This document shows, one piece after another, positions 24,036-35,999 of a stretch of 64,000 nt of DNA. This DNA is from Oscarella lobularis (Eukaryota; Porifera; Homoscleromorpha; Homosclerophorida; Oscarellidae). The DNA lies in assembly GCF_947507565.1 (NCBI RefSeq), contig NC_089185.1, positions 1,550,001 through 1,614,000 of the forward strand, given 5' to 3'. Under the pieces are notes generated by a model. It was not told where the DNA came from, did no database searches, and saw only the letters and a list, made by a program, of their open reading frames with translations. A program made the translations under genes and the position numbers. How positions within the stretch are numbered: position 1 is the first letter of the stretch; every line of letters starts with the position of its first letter.

Positions 24036-25030
24036 TGAAGTACATCTTGGTGATGTGCGATTACGCTACCAGGTGGCCGGAGGCTGTGGCGCTAAAGGCT
24101 ATCGATGCGGAAACGGTGGCGGAGGAAATGGTGCGAATCTTTACGAGGGAGTACCTGAAGAGCTGCTGACGGATCAGGGCGCGAACTTCACATCGGGACT
24201 GATGAAAGAAGTACATCGGCTTTTGGGATGAAGCCGATCCGCACAAGCCCTTATCATCCTCAAACCGACGGACTGGTGGAGCGATTCAACGGAACGCTGA
24301 AGTCAATGCTGAAGAAGGCGCACGAGGGGGATCCGGTAGTACGGGAATGGGACAGAGCGTTACCGTACTTGCTGTTTGCGTACCGAGAGGTTCCTCAGGA
24401 ATCGACTGGCTTTTCACCCTTCGAACTACTCTACGGGCGAAACGTTCGAGGGCCGTTAGACATCCTGCGGGAAACGTGGGTGAGTCAGGAAAAGAATCCG
24501 GAGAACGTGATCCAATACGTTCTGGGGATGCGCGAGCGTTTGGAAGGAACGCTGCTGCACGCGCAGGAAAATTTGGGCAAAGCTCAGGCAAAGCAGAAGC
24601 ACTACGACAAAGGAGCTCGTAGCACAACGTTCGAGGTGGGAGAACAAGTCTTGGTGTTGCTGCCGACAAGCACCCAAAAGCTCTTGGCTCAATGGCAGGG
24701 GCCTTACGTAATTCGCCGAAAAGTGGGCCAGGTGAATTACGAAGTTGACATGACGGACAAGCGAAAAAAGATCCGTCTGTTTCATGTCAACATGCTAAGG
24801 AAATGGCATCCCCCTGTATCAGAGATGGTTCTGATGGCAACGTCGGAGGACGGCGAAGAGGAAGATCTGCTCAACGGCGAGTACGGCGAAATTCCGAAGC
24901 TCGGAGAAGCGGGAGCGTGGTACCAGGCAAAGATCGGATCGGGACTAGAAGAGAAGCAGCGAAAGCAACTGAAGGCACTTCTGGCACGTTATGCCGAGCA
25001 GTTTTCAGGAATCCCGGGGGCGAACGAAAG
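24036..25030 (+). pseudogene. Integrase domain of the Gypsy relic
   Basis: Catalytic residues are visible: Asp in VMCDYATRWPEAVALK, Asp in LLTDQGANFTSG and Glu in DGLVERFNGTLK. A frame change lies between about 24150 and 24230. LPYLLFAYREVPQESTGFSP, FELLYGR and the GPY-like WQGPYVIRRKVG with HVNMLRKW complete the integrase C-terminus. The zinc-binding N-terminal domain is missing. From about 24850 an acidic linker leads into the RT part. Confidence 0.85.
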
Positions 25031-25575
25031 TAACGGAGCATAAAATTCGTACGGGAGACGCAGTACCAATCAGGCACCGACCGTATCCGATGGCGGAGTC
25101 CCAGAAGGAGGTAGCTCGCGAGGAGATCGACCGAATGCTGGAGATGGGAATCATCCGACAGTCGAAAAGCGAGTGGGCGTCGCCTGCCCTCCTGGTGCCA
25201 AAAAAGGATCGCAGCAAACGCTTCTGTGCGGATTATCGAGCTCTGAATCGCATCGCGAAGTTTGACGCTTACCCGATGCCGCGGATCGACGAGATCATCG
25301 ATAGGCTGGGAGGAGCCCGGTACATCTCGACTTTGGATCTCACACGCGGATATTGGCTGGTCCCTTAAGCAGCGGACTCGATCGAGAAAGCGGCGTTTAC
25401 CACGCCGTTTGGCTTATTTGAATTCTTGGTTATGCCCTTCGGATTACATGAGGCCCCGGCAACGTTCCAAAGGATGATGGATAACATTCTGCGGGGCGCG
25501 AAGAAATTGGCAGCGGCGTACTTGAACGACGTCGTGATCTACAGCGAAACCTGGGAAGACCATTTGCTACACCTG
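25030..25575 (+). pseudogene. Reverse transcriptase domain of the Gypsy relic
   Basis: After a frame change near 25020 the text reads TEHKIRTGDAVPIRHRPY, EMGIIRQSKSEWASPALLV, RFCADYRALNRI and YISTLDLTRGYW. A TAA stop follows WLVP at 25366-25368. The domain continues with FTTPFGLFEFLVMPFGL and APATFQRMMD. The catalytic YxDD box reads YLND (near 25517), with the first Asp changed to Asn. The sequence departs from RT after HLLHLE. Confidence 0.85.
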
Positions 25576-26186
25576 GAGGTGAATTATGCAAACGAAGCTG
25601 CCAATCTCCTTGCAAATCTGAAGGCTGATTGGACCCCAGAAATTGCTTTTATCCACACCCATTGCCGGAGAGTCAACTGCGCGGGAAAGCCGGGACACGG
25701 GAAGGCGATCTACCACTTGGTCGAGCATTACAATTTGTGAGTTGGTTGACATGACGTGGGTCTGGACATGTCAGTAATGATGTTGTTTCTGCAGGATTAT
25801 TAAAAACACCGTGAGAAGTAGCGGGGCAAATAGCAGCCTACCTTTCGAAAGTGGCACTGGAGCTCCTATCGGCAGGACGACAATGTGAAACGATGCTAGG
25901 TCTTAACAGAGCAGCCTCGCATACCATTCGCTCGTCAGAAAGTGACGTCAGAAAAATGGCCCAGGTGCTTTGGGATTCGGAAGTGGCAGTAGACAAGGAG
26001 AAAAGAGAGCTAGAATCAAAATTCGTCGATCCCAGGCGAGAGGGTCTGCTCAAATTGGAGGATGGACGGCTACGAAATTTTTTAACCAAAAATTTTTTGA
26101 TGGACGATAAAGTGGACGGAAAAGGAGATGTTCACAACGAGAGACGTCGCATAGTGCAGGATATTGACGACGTCAATCTATTGTGA
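25576..26186 (+). pseudogene. C-terminal fragment of a DUF6589-type protein
   Basis: The exon to 25736 encodes HGKAIYHLVEHYNL and ends at a strong GTGAGT donor. After an acceptor near 25795 come KNTVRSSGAN-like text and AYLSKVALELLSAGRQ. It then runs to the stop at 26184-26186. The pattern of a Lys/Ile stretch, then EH, then GAN matches KPLDLHLEHLNN and LGANLTE in the complete gene at 50526-53888. The 5' part is lost at the junction with the Gypsy relic. It overlaps the end of the convergent RecQ gene by nine bases, so this is the second DUF6589-RecQ pair in the window. Confidence 0.55.
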
Positions 26187-28030
26187 TTTGTTTAATAGAT
26201 CTCTCATCACAGGGGTTTCAGGGTTTATACTCCTAGGAGCCAGCGAGGGCGTGTAGGAGTGAGGGCGCAATCCTAGGCTGCATTCCCAGTGCCACAATGT
26301 CGTCAACTGTTTGACATCTGTCGTATTGATCGATAATTTTTCCATTATGTGATTGGTCGCTACTGCTTCTTCTCCCAAGCACGTCAAACCGCATTCCACC
26401 GCCTTTTGTGCTCTCCATTCCGCCAACTGGCCAGCCAAGACATCCTTGTCTACTGCTGTTTTGGGATCCCTCAAATTCTCCACACTGGCAGCAGCACGAC
26501 GTTTTCGCGTGCCTCCAGCTGTGGACTTCGCCGCCGCAAATACGAAGAAGCCGTTTGGATCCACAGGGTCGTAGTCACAGCAGCTGCAGCAAAAATGGTC
26601 TTCTTGGTCGTCCTCTGAAAACGTCGATTCGAGCAACTGACAGAATTTTTTCCTTATGCACCCGTCCTTCTTCAGGAGCAATTTCAAGCCGGGATCAACG
26701 CCTTTCCCTTTGACTGACGACGCCCTATAAAGCAGCACACACGTGGAGGGCTTCCCGTCTCTTCCACCCCTCCCAAACATCGGCAAAAAGTTTGAGTATG
26801 CGAGTATGCATTCCAGTCATTTCAGCAGTACCTGGAAAAGCTGAGCAACAGAAGACGGTAAACCGCAGCTGACCACCAGCCTAACGTCGGGAATATTGAT
26901 ACCCTAGACGACAAATGAGCGCTGGTATGCAGTACATGCTAACCATTCCGAATCCAATCGTGCTTATTATGACAGATACTTCCCCATCTCTGAATTTGTC
27001 CGCAGCCTCCCTTCGTGTTGAAGGATCTAAGGACGAATGGTGAATTGCCACGTTGCCATGGCAGCGTAGCATATCCCAGAAACAGGTGGCAAGATTTTTT
27101 GTCTGGACGTAAAGGATTGTCTTTGCCACCTTCCTTTCCTGGAGGCCCTTTTTAATCGGTTGCAGAGTTGCCTATTACAAAAACCGTGCGTTCTTACGAA
27201 ATTAGAAGTATTTCTCAAACCTCGTAAGAAATCTTTGTGGGAAGAAAGGTGTAGAACAAATTGTGTCGATTGTGTAGACGGGATTGTTTATGCCAGCTCT
27301 TCCTCTGATAGTGCTCATCGTTGAACGAGTTGCCGTGGCCGTTAGAGCCATCACTGGACAGGACGAATAAGCTCTCAGTGACTTCAGCTTCCTGTATGCT
27401 GTGCGGAAGTCATTTCCCCTTAAACGTGAAAGGAAACCCCCAAAATAGATAATCCGTAGGTACCATTCTGTAACACAGTGGGCTTCATCAATCGCTATCA
27501 GATTTAGTCGGGCACACAGTCCAGCCTTCATTACAGTCATCCATTCTTGGCTGACAGCTCACTCAGGTGACATGTAGACTTAACGAAAAAAAGTTTAAAT
27601 TTCATGCAAGTATTCATTGAGTACGTACAATATTGGCATTTTTTCAACAATTCTTCTGGCATGTCTAAGACGTGGATTGGCAAAATGAATCTTGTTGCAA
27701 ACAAATTCAAGGAAGACAGAAATTCAACCTGAATAGATAGATTGATATCAGTCATGGGACAGTCAGCAGCAATGTAAGCAGTCCAACTTGTTCGTCCATT
27801 ACCGCAGTCAGAGGACTAACGACTAAGCAGCAGGGTCGCTCGAACAGTTGGGGTGGCAGCTGATAACAGAGGGACTTCCCCCCATTCGTCCCAAGTCGAA
27901 CAATGGTGTCCTTTCCATTCATGACCGCAGATATAGCTTCAAGCTGCCCTTCGCGAAAATCCTTTTGCAGAAAGATGTCGCGAAGAACACGGTGAGCTCT
28001 CTCAGCCAAAGAATTAGCGTCATCGGCCAT
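26178..28030 (-). pseudogene. RecQ-like helicase gene 2
   Basis: From the start at 28030 (MADDANSLAERAHRVLRDIF) come DFREGQLEAISAVMNGKDT, a nucleotide-binding motif changed to LGTNGGKSLCYQLP (usually PTGGGKS) and VVSPLTAVMDEQV. A later exon (27540-27202) carries the Walker B box IDEAHCVTEW and motif III MALTATATR. Another (27129-26881) has the second RecA domain (AIHHSSLDPSTRREAADKF, VIISTIGFGM). The last ORF (26786-26178) opens GRGGRDGKPS, motif VI, and ends with Cys-rich FCCSCCDYD. Breaks between ORFs are partly introns, but the altered Walker A suggests decay. It is convergent with the DUF6589 fragment. Confidence 0.75.
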
Positions 28031-28239
28031 TTTTGAGTCTTCAAGTTAGCGGGAGTAACGCGCGAGGCCTGGATTAGTAGCATCCGAAAGGCGAACATTA
28101 AATTAGAGAATCGTCCAATCTCGCGTGCATGCAGGTGAATCCCATTAGCGAAGTGAGTCGACAGCAATGTAATCAGTCATGTGACCACAACGGAGGACCC
28201 ACGCCCACGAAAGGGGGACCCCACGTGAGATCTCAGATA

Positions 28240-28292
28240 CCAGGCCCTTTTCCCCTCTCGGAGTATCCGGGAGATCAGGGAAAAGGGCCTGG
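28240..28292 (+). repeat. Hairpin element copy b
   Basis: Arms CCAGGCCCTTTTCCC (28240-28254) and its complement (28278-28292), with ATCCGG in the centre and GCGAGGCTA downstream. It lies immediately before the truncated start of the second P-like transposase. Confidence 0.85.
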
Positions 28293-28306
28293 CCACGCGA
28301 GGCTAC

Positions 28307-29907
28307 TCAGAAAGAACACTTAGAGACTACACCCACTTCTTCCGAGCTAAGCCTGGGTTTCAGACAGAGCTTTGCGATATGCTAGTCGGCGAAGCGGACG
28401 TGGACAATTTGTCAGAAGCGGGTTGATGCGTGATCCTCGTGTTTGACGAGATGAGCATTCGCGAAGACTTTGTGTTCGATGGAAGTCACCGGATTCGTTG
28501 ACCTTGACAACGTCGGAAATCAGCTTCGCGCTTTGGAGACAGAAGAACACGGTACATCAAAAGTCGACGCTGCGACACATTTACTTGTCCTAGTGGTCAG
28601 GGGACTAGCAACGGGATTGCGATTTCCGTTTGCACACTTTGCTACGACTGGAATACGAGCAGACAACCTGATGACAATAGTGTGGCAAGCGATCAAGCAA
28701 ATAGAAGCTTGCGGTCTCGGTGTTGTGGCAGTCACGTGTGACGGAGCCCGTCCAAATAGAAAATTCATCCGATTGAATAGCAGCGGAAAATTCGCCAACA
28801 GCGTCGTCAATCCCTACAGTCGTATTCAGCAACTGTTTCTGATGCATCGCATCTTATCAAAACTACCCGCAATTGTTGGGCGCAGTCATTTCCAAATGGG
28901 AAAGTCGATCAATGACGGTACGTTACAAAACTTCATTGTCCATGTAGTTAGAGGTTTCGTTATAAATTCTGCTGCAGAACAACGGCAAGTGCATCAGCTG
29001 GAATCATCTTGTTCAGTTGTAGGAGCGGTGCCAGAAGACAAGCAGCGAAGCTGGTCTTTCAATCGTAAGGAAAATCAGGCTGGAACACATTAGGTTGACG
29101 TCATACGGAAAAATGCGAGTTGACCTCGCGGCACAGGTACTGTACCAGATTTATTAATCGCTTCTTACCCAATAATGTCCTTTCAGGTTCTCAGTCGGTC
29201 TGTTGCGGATGGCCTGAAATATTTTCAAATACCTGGATCTGAAGAGACCGCTCGCTTTTGTCAATCAATATTTCGACAAAGCATTTGATTGTTTGAACGT
29301 CAGGCATCTGAGAAATCCTGACAGTAATTGCAGAGGGTACCTATCTCCAAATGACGAACGTTTAAAGGTTCATAGTATAAACAGTTGAACAACTGATACT
29401 AATTATTACGGTTCATTTCCAGTGGCTCGAGGACGACTTCCTTGGGTATCTCAAAGATTGGGAGGAGTGGATCCAGTCTCAGCCTAACCTGTCAAAAGCG
29501 TCGACTCGGCCTTAGTCAAGAAACCCTTGATGGTTGGAGGATCACAGGTGCGTATAAGAGCGGATAGGATAAACCTCCATTAAAGTTCAACGTGTTTAGT
29601 AACTTCGTTCGTGCAACTAACTCGTCACGTACTTGATCAGCCAGGAGGTAACGGAGCCTTTGTGCTAAGTGAGCACCTTGGCCAGGATCCATTAGAGGGA
29701 TACTTTGGGAGACAGAAGCCAAGAGGTGGTAGAAGCGACAACCCGTCCGTAGCGGAGTGTTTGAAGAACAGTACGTCATTGCGGTTGCAAAATCGATCAG
29801 TCATTCGAGGCAACTGTCGTCGGAGAAGGCAGATGATGCTCCCCTACCGAAACGCAGAAAAGGCTTATCTTCAGATTCGATGCTTTGATAGAATTCGTTT
29901 AAAATAG
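28307..29907 (+). pseudogene. P-like transposase 2 (truncated)
   Basis: It opens inside the family motif as SERTLRDYTHFFRAKPGF, then LVFDEMSIREDFVFD, VTGFVDLDNVGNQL, LRFPFAHFATTGIRADN and AVTCDGARPNRKFI. Later parts are SQETLDGWRITG-like text near 29516 and the C-terminal LSEHLGQDPLEGYFGRQ, ending at 29907. There are in-frame stops at about 28423 and 28499, plus frameshifts. The N-terminal third is missing upstream of 28307, next to hairpin copy b. The same blocks are in the transposase of P-like element 1, but the two are clearly diverged. Confidence 0.8.
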
Positions 29908-29971
29908 AAGAGGTCTACAACGCTACTTTATGCTACAAATAGAGATCTACATTACTCATTGGTACTAGAGT

Positions 29972-30187
29972 TTACTGCTTCTCCTCTCTGACGTGATGCG
30001 CCAATCGCTTCCGAAGAGAACGTTTCTTTCGGACAGAAGCGTCTCTGGCTCTTTTGTACTGCTCAAGCCACGCAGAGGTTATTGCGAATCCGCGCATAGT
30101 AACCCATAAGGATACTACTTCTTTTAGGAGAGACTGACTTTCTATGGCGCGTGATCGCCGCCAAAAATGCGATTTTTGATTTTGCAT
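29972..30187 (-). pseudogene. P-like accessory gene, second copy (C-terminal part)
   Basis: It encodes SQSLLKEVVSLWVTMRGFA, then SAWLEQYKRARD and KKRSLRKRL, matching the C-terminus of the gene at 6047-7100. It stops 65 bp from the end of the convergent P-like transposase 2. Its 5' side runs into a microsatellite, which truncates it. Confidence 0.7.
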
Positions 30188-30189
30188 TC

Positions 30190-30395
30190 GTAACTTGATT
30201 TTGCATTTGATTTTCGATTTTGTATTTGATTTTGCATTTGATTTTGTATTTGTATTCGATTTTGTATTCGATTTTGCATTCGATTTTGTATTTGATTTTG
30301 CATTTGATCTTGTATTTGATTTTGTATTCGATTTTGCATTCGATTTTGTATTCGATTTTGCATTTGATTTTGTGTTTGATTTTGCATTCGATTTT
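30190..30395. repeat. GATTTTGTATTT microsatellite
   Basis: Twelve-base units alternating GATTTTGTATTT and GATTTTGCATTC. The ORFs here (FDFAFDFVFDF or QNQMQNQIQN) are products of the repeat and not genes. Confidence 0.95.
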
Positions 30396-30589
30396 GTTTA
30401 CTCAATTGTTTTATATACCGCTTTGATCGCCTGACGTCATTTCCATAATTACATTTGGGCGCCTGCTAGCGCGCTACAGTAATGGCCGAGAGAAGGAGCT
30501 ATTGAAGGAGGGCCTTCCCGAGCGCGTTCGTTCCATTCGATCGTGACTTCTTGACAATGGAAGGGCGGCGACGGACGCTGTCGAGTCCG

Positions 30590-31015
30590 CGACCTTTCGA
30601 TTGGAACATCTGATTGTTCACATTGTTGGAATACTGCACATTTTGCCTGTTATTGCCGGAAATGCATTGGACTTTGCACGCCGAGCCCAGGCATGCCTAG
30701 AAGAAGTTCTTGTGACGTAAGCGTGCAATCCTTCACTGCGCCGTTGACGCGACCTGCGCAGAGATCGAGGTAGGCCAAAGTACGAAATTTCCAGAGAGCA
30801 ATTGCAGCATTTTGTTAAAATGGGATTCACAATTTCTTGCATGTCGGAAATGTTGGGCGTTTCTAAAAGAACTGTTGAGAGGCGTCTTCACAACTTCGGC
30901 ATTCGCATTACAGACTCTTTCTCGTCAATGTCTGACCGAGAGCTGGACGAAAAAATAACGTCATACAAGACTGAGTACCCGGATGCACCTCCAGCTTCAT
31001 TCTGCGTTATTAGCG
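30590..31015 (+). pseudogene. Fragment of HTH/integrase-core (rve-type) transposase-like gene
   Basis: An exon-like stretch encodes IVGILHILPVIAGNALDFA. A second encodes RGRPKYEISREQLQHFV, then MGFTISCMSEMLGVSKRTVE and RRLHNFGIRITDSF. The helix-turn-helix and following SSMSDRELDEKI fit the N-terminus of a large animal family whose C-terminus is an integrase-like core. The core is absent: sequence switches to an unrelated repeat near 31015. Family naming is from memory of its pattern. Confidence 0.5.
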
Positions 31016-31190
31016 TTGGTAACACTACGACATGCACTACGGGGGGTCCATATGCATATCACCCCTTGGAGGAGAGAACTTTTAGCAATGGGAGCCGGAG
31101 CCAGAAAAAGGTCCTCAGACACAGAGTCCCTAACTCCCACCCCAATCAAGTCTATTAGATCAGTCCCTAAATCCGGCTTCATTAAATAGA
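31016..31190 (+). repeat. Dispersed repeat with CATGCACTACGGG core, copy 1
   Basis: The string TAGCGTTGGTAACACTACGA, then CATGCACTACGGG, GAGAACTTTTAG and CAGAAAAAGGTCCTCAGAC, recurs at 37505-37650 in the same orientation on the other side of the Helitron. Confidence 0.8.
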
Positions 31191-34100
31191 CTAGCTGGTT
31201 ACCCGGCTTCGCCCGGGTGCTTTCTCCAAGTTTTTTTTCAAAACTGCTATCGTTTGTACACACGCAGGGGCGCAACTGTAGGCTCTAAATTAATTACTTA
31301 TTGGCGTACGTGTTGGCGTTACCCAGGCCACACCACGGGGAGGTCCGTACGCCACGTGGCCCAAAAATGTTGGCCTCTTTCGAGGCGTAGGATAAGGTAG
31401 TTTGGGGTTAGGGAAGGGGAAGGGAAGGTCCCGCTAAAGCACTTCGTGATAGACTACGTTTGCTGTTCTTGGAGATTCTGTTAGGACGTACAAATTAGTA
31501 GGAGAACTTACACGCGAGCAGGCGACGTAGAATTGGCCGTGAGCAAAGCATTTGGTCTGAAGACTGAGACCTACCGTTTTCAATGTCTGTCCCTGCGATT
31601 TGTTTATCGTCATTGCAAAGGACAGCCTGATGGGAAACTGCCGTCTCTTGAACGGAACAGTGGAATCAGAAGGAATTAGAGGGATGCGCGGAATAAATAC
31701 ACTCTCGCCTGCGTACTGTCCAGTGCAAATTGTCGCCTCTATAACGTTGGGGCAGAGTCGGGTGACGGTCAACTTTGTTCCGTTGCACAGTTTCGGGGCG
31801 TCGATGTTTCGCAGAAGCATAATAGGCGCACCGACTTTTAGAGCTAAGGTGTACGCAGGAAGACCGGGGGGATTCAGGGAATTAAGAACTTCTGTGGGAT
31901 AGTTGACTGCATCGTCTGGTTCCATAGTCGTATCAACGGCGAGATAAACTTTTTCGTTGTCTGGTATGAGCTGGAGCATAGTGTCGTTTATTTGATTGAC
32001 GGCGTCATTTCGAGGAGCGAGAATGGCGCGTTCGCCAAGCCAGGCGGTGTCCTTGTATCGCTCGTGAAGTTGAGGGAAAACGGCTTGTACGAGTTCGTTA
32101 GGTGATTGGACTACTGTGCCGCAAGGTACGTTGATGAGACCGTCTTCAGGGCCAGTCGGAATTGTTCCATTGCCGATTTCCAAGAGTAATTCTGCATAAG
32201 AGCCTCACTCGCGGTCTCCGTACAGATGAACTCTCATGTTTCTTGTCAAACGCATAGTTCGGACTTTAGGCCAAATGGAGCGCGAGTATTTGAGGCATGC
32301 GGCGATCTCGTCGGCCTTCGTTCCTTTTGGTATCACCGGTAGCGTTTGTCGGAAGTCTCCTGCCAATATAAGAGGTAGACCTCCCATGAGCGTGTCGTTG
32401 TTTCGAATGTCTCGCAGGGATCTGTCTAGTGCCTCCAGAGCCTTTTTGTTTGCCATGGTGCATTCGTCCCACACTACGACTTTGGCAAGGGAGAGAAGTC
32501 GCGCTCGTGCAGTGTTTTTCTGAATGGTGCAAGTGGGACTCTCGTAACGACTGATGTCCAGAGGTAGCTTAAAAACGGAATGGGCTGTCTTGCCGCCGGT
32601 GAGGAGAGTTGCGGCGATTCCCGAAGAAGCGACTGCGAGAGCAATGTCGCCTTGCGATCGTATTTTATCAAGGAAAAGATTGAGCAAGTAGGTTTTTCCT
32701 GTTCCTCCTGGCGCATCGAGGAAAATGATAGAATCGTCGGGACCTCGTGCGACGTAAGCAAGTAATTGCTCGTAAATGTGTCTTTGTTCTTCGGTTAGGG
32801 AGTGTTCATTCGTTGTCAGTCGCTCCTGCAATTCAGCGGTGTTATAAGAGTATTCAGCGGCAATTTCTCTAGGAAGGCTGTCGTCCTCTTGTTCAGAAGA
32901 GCGATCAGGACTTGGCAAATGGTAATCGCTGAGAGGTTTTCCTCCGGGAAACGAAAGGAGCTTGTTCTCTATGCAAATTAGAGCTCGGTTGAAAATTGCG
33001 TCAGTGTACGGTAGCGTGTCGTCGTTTGCGCGTCTGCGAAGCGTTCGGAGGAAATCTTGGGCCATCGCTTCTTTGTGTTGTTCCCATAGACGAAGAGGAT
33101 CGGAAATTTCGCACATGTGAAGCATGATGGCAAACATGTCGCGAATTTTGTAAGGACGATCGGTGACTGTCGCTTCTGTGAGTGCCAGGTGCCAATGCTG
33201 ATCATCGGCCAAAAGTCCGCGTTCTCGGCACGCTTCGGCGTACGTATCAAAAACGGTACCATCTACCGTTCGTAGGTCTGCAAAAGACGTCGGTCCTCGA
33301 ACGTGAAGCAAAAGAAGTCGCAAAAGATAGCATTCGGTGTTTCTGGGATGAACCGTGTAAATGCGTCCCAAAGTTGTCGACTTTCTAATGCCGTCAGTTT
33401 CGGGCACGAGTTGACCTTGTATTCTTCTCTGCCATTTTTTCTTCACCCATCTGTAGTATCGCGGAACGTCGATGTACAGTAGAGTTTTGGCAAAATCGTC
33501 AGAAGCGCAGAGCTGGAAGAAACCTGTCAAAGTTGTGGCAGGAGGTTCTGCTGCACGGTCCGGGGCGTTCTGAACGCTGAAAACAGTTCTCTGACCGTTT
33601 TCGAGGTGGACTTGAAGTTGTTCCACTGCTGGAAAGTGGTCGTGAATGGGAAACTGCAGCATGCGCCAGACGCCTTCGTTTGTACTAATGTATCTCGCAA
33701 TTTGGTACCGCAGGATTTCGTCGTTTCTGTGCTGATTTGCCAATCCGACGACAGCTTTGTCTTTGCCCTTGTTCAAGTAGGCCGTGAGGTATTTTAGGGC
33801 GCAAATGGACCTGCAGTATTCGACGTTCACGTGGCAGTCGAAAGTGCGCGATAGAAATGGACTGTACGGAACGACCCACCTGTTGTCAACGTGAAATCTG
33901 CCTATGGTCGTTTCTACTCCGCCGTCTTCTGGAGATCGACGTCGGTATAGAGGATAACCGTTGAGAGATGTGATGGTCTCTCGCAAAAACTCTCTTGGAT
34001 AGTGTTTGGTGCATTGGCCGTCTTTCATGCAAGGAGATCTGGTATTGAGTCGGCCGCAAGGTCCGTGGATCATGTGCTTGGTTATAGTTGCGAAGAGTTC

Positions 34101-35984
34101 TGGGTCTTCGTTGGGGTCGGGAAGTTCGGCGCTTATGATGCTGTCTATTTGATCGGGACGAATTTTTTCTACCATCCAAGAGAGACAGTGTACGTGAGGT
34201 AGGCCGCGCTTTTGGCACTCGATCGTGTAGACGTGGCAGCGTTTGATGCCGTAAATGTGTTGCGTGTCCACGAGGTACATGAACCTTTGAACTTTCAAAC
34301 GGAAAACTCTGGCTATCAGATCGTGTCGATCTTTTGGGGTTTGTCCCGGAAGGAGTTCGCTCGTAATTTCTGGCCAATTTTGATTGCAGGTCATGGTTAT
34401 AAATAAATCGGGAGCTCCGTGATGCTTGACGTACGTCATTGCGTCTTGGCACTTTTCGTGCATGTATCGGGGTCCTCCGGTAAATGACGACGGTAAAACG
34501 ACCAATTGGCCGACGTCACGCACGTCGCCGTCAGTTTCGACTGCATCTCTTAGCGCCGTGTAAGAGGCCGCACGAAGTTGTTCTTGCTTAGTCCGAAGGA
34601 GGTTCAGTCTGTCAGTTTCTATTTTTGCAAAAACGTCGACGATGAACTGGTGAGACAATTCGCCTGCACGTAGAAGAATGTTAAAGTCGCCGTCGCGCTG
34701 CATGATTCGAAATGCGTAGAATTGAAGCATTGACATTTTTTTTTCGGTGATTTGATTCGTTTTCGGATCCTTCTGTCGGCACAATATTGTGTAACAGTCT
34801 TCGCCTCTCGGAAAAAGAAGCGGATATTGCAACGAATCGTAAGATCTGTGAATTTCGGTAATGCGTTTTATTGTATCATCTCTATTGAAAAGGACGATGT
34901 CGCGATATCCTTCTTGACCTTCGGGTAAAATAGCAGCAACGTCGTTGCCAGATGGCGCATTGAACGTTCGTTGATGTTGGCCTTGGGGAACTCTGTCGGC
35001 GCGAATAACGACACGATAGTCAGGCATGTCTGGTGTTCGCTGATCGAGCGCGGTTTTGAAAATGCGCACGTGCTCGTTGTGCTCGTGAAGCATGTCTTGT
35101 AGGCAAAGGGTGGTGTGCCTATTTAGCTGGGAATCTCGATTTATTTGCCACGCTAATCTGGCGTCAGCTTGTTGTCCGCGATCGTCTATGAAGTATACTT
35201 GGACGAATTGGGGTTGCTCTTCAGCTGCAGGAGTGAGAGGTCCGATATTATGGTAAATTTGTCCTTGAACTCTAAAGGTGGGCATGAATCCGGGCTCGAC
35301 TACAGTGTGCGCTTGAAATGACGTCATAACAAAGCAGGAATTGTATGTGCGAATATTTTTTCTGAATTCTCTGGCTGGTGGTGTGTTATTTGTCAAAAGA
35401 GCGCGTAAGGGTTCGGGAGGAGGACCGAGCAAGGGAACGTCGACTTTGCCGTTTGCGCAACACATTCCCGGAGGTTCTGTCGGCCACTTCTTTGCATTGC
35501 AGTGAAGACAGGTAGCAGACATTGCTCCTACGCGTGCTCCCTCGTACAGATTTTGTGGGTTATAATGAAATGCGGGATAATTTGGGAGACGTACGGGCAC
35601 TTCGCGAATTTGTACGGGCTCGACTTCTCGCATTTCTACGGGATCGTCGTCGTGTTGGGCTTCTTCGTTAATGGCAACAGGGAAAGACTCGTCTACGGGT
35701 GGCGTATGGGTTGGCGATGAACGACTACGGGTACTAATAGTAACGTCTTGTGTAGAGGACAGTGGCTGTTCAGTGACTGAAGGGATGGATTGAGAAAAAG
35801 GCAAATCATCGGCTGTCGAATGAATGGAGGAGTCTTGATTGGAGCTAAACTCACCAACGGGAACATTCAGTGGAGAAGGCAGCTCGGGATTTCTTGATCT
35901 GTTCGCCGCTCTTACCGTTTTCATTCGTTTCGCATTGCTTGATTTCCTTGCAAGAGTAGAACCGCTTTTCCGTTTTCTTGGCAT
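31191..35984 (-). mobile_element. Helitron with readable 3' terminus
   Basis: On the minus strand the element ends GGGTAACCAGCTAG at 31191, a CTAG terminus, and the next base is T as expected. A GC-rich hairpin (ACCCGGGCGAAGCCGGGT) lies about 8 nt before the end. These are the standard Helitron 3' features. The 5' TC end must lie above 35984; I could not place it. The poly-GCC(A/T)AAAA tract at 36010-36070 is near the 5' side. Confidence 0.85.
31434..35984 (-). CDS. Helitron Rep-helicase protein, one in-frame UGA
   Basis: The main ORF has 1259 codons from 35984. The N-terminus holds a Cys cluster (CLHCNAKKWP, MCCANGK at ~159-176). The HUH motif is LPHVHCLSW (H597, H599) and the tyrosine pair is KYLTAYLNKG (Y732, Y736). 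These make the Rep nuclease that nicks DNA for rolling-circle transposition. The Pif1-type helicase has Walker A APGGTGKT (1093-1098), VVWDECTM and LILAGDFRQTLPVIP. A single UGA after GDRE (near 32205) is followed in frame by GSYAELLLEIGNGT and the rest of the helicase, with NKSQGQTLKTVGL and FYVACSRVSS, to the stop at 31434. No other break is seen in over 1500 codons, so the copy is young or was recently active. Confidence 0.93.
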
Positions 35985-35999
35985 ATTTGAACCTGTGAA

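Larger units (their letters stand above)
24036..25575 (+). mobile_element. Gypsy-type LTR retrotransposon relic with integrase before RT
   Basis: The integrase core and C-terminal domain run directly into reverse transcriptase. That gene order is unusual for Gypsy elements and known from Gmr1-like ones. Neither LTR nor gag/protease is visible; the left edge is near the repeat block and the right edge breaks into the DUF6589 gene near 25575. Frameshifts, a stop and an active-site change show decay. Confidence 0.8.

Noticed and set aside
30142-30434. ORFs with FDFAFDF or QNQMQN repeats
   Set aside because: Translation of the GATTTTGTATTT microsatellite; both strands are open for the same reason.
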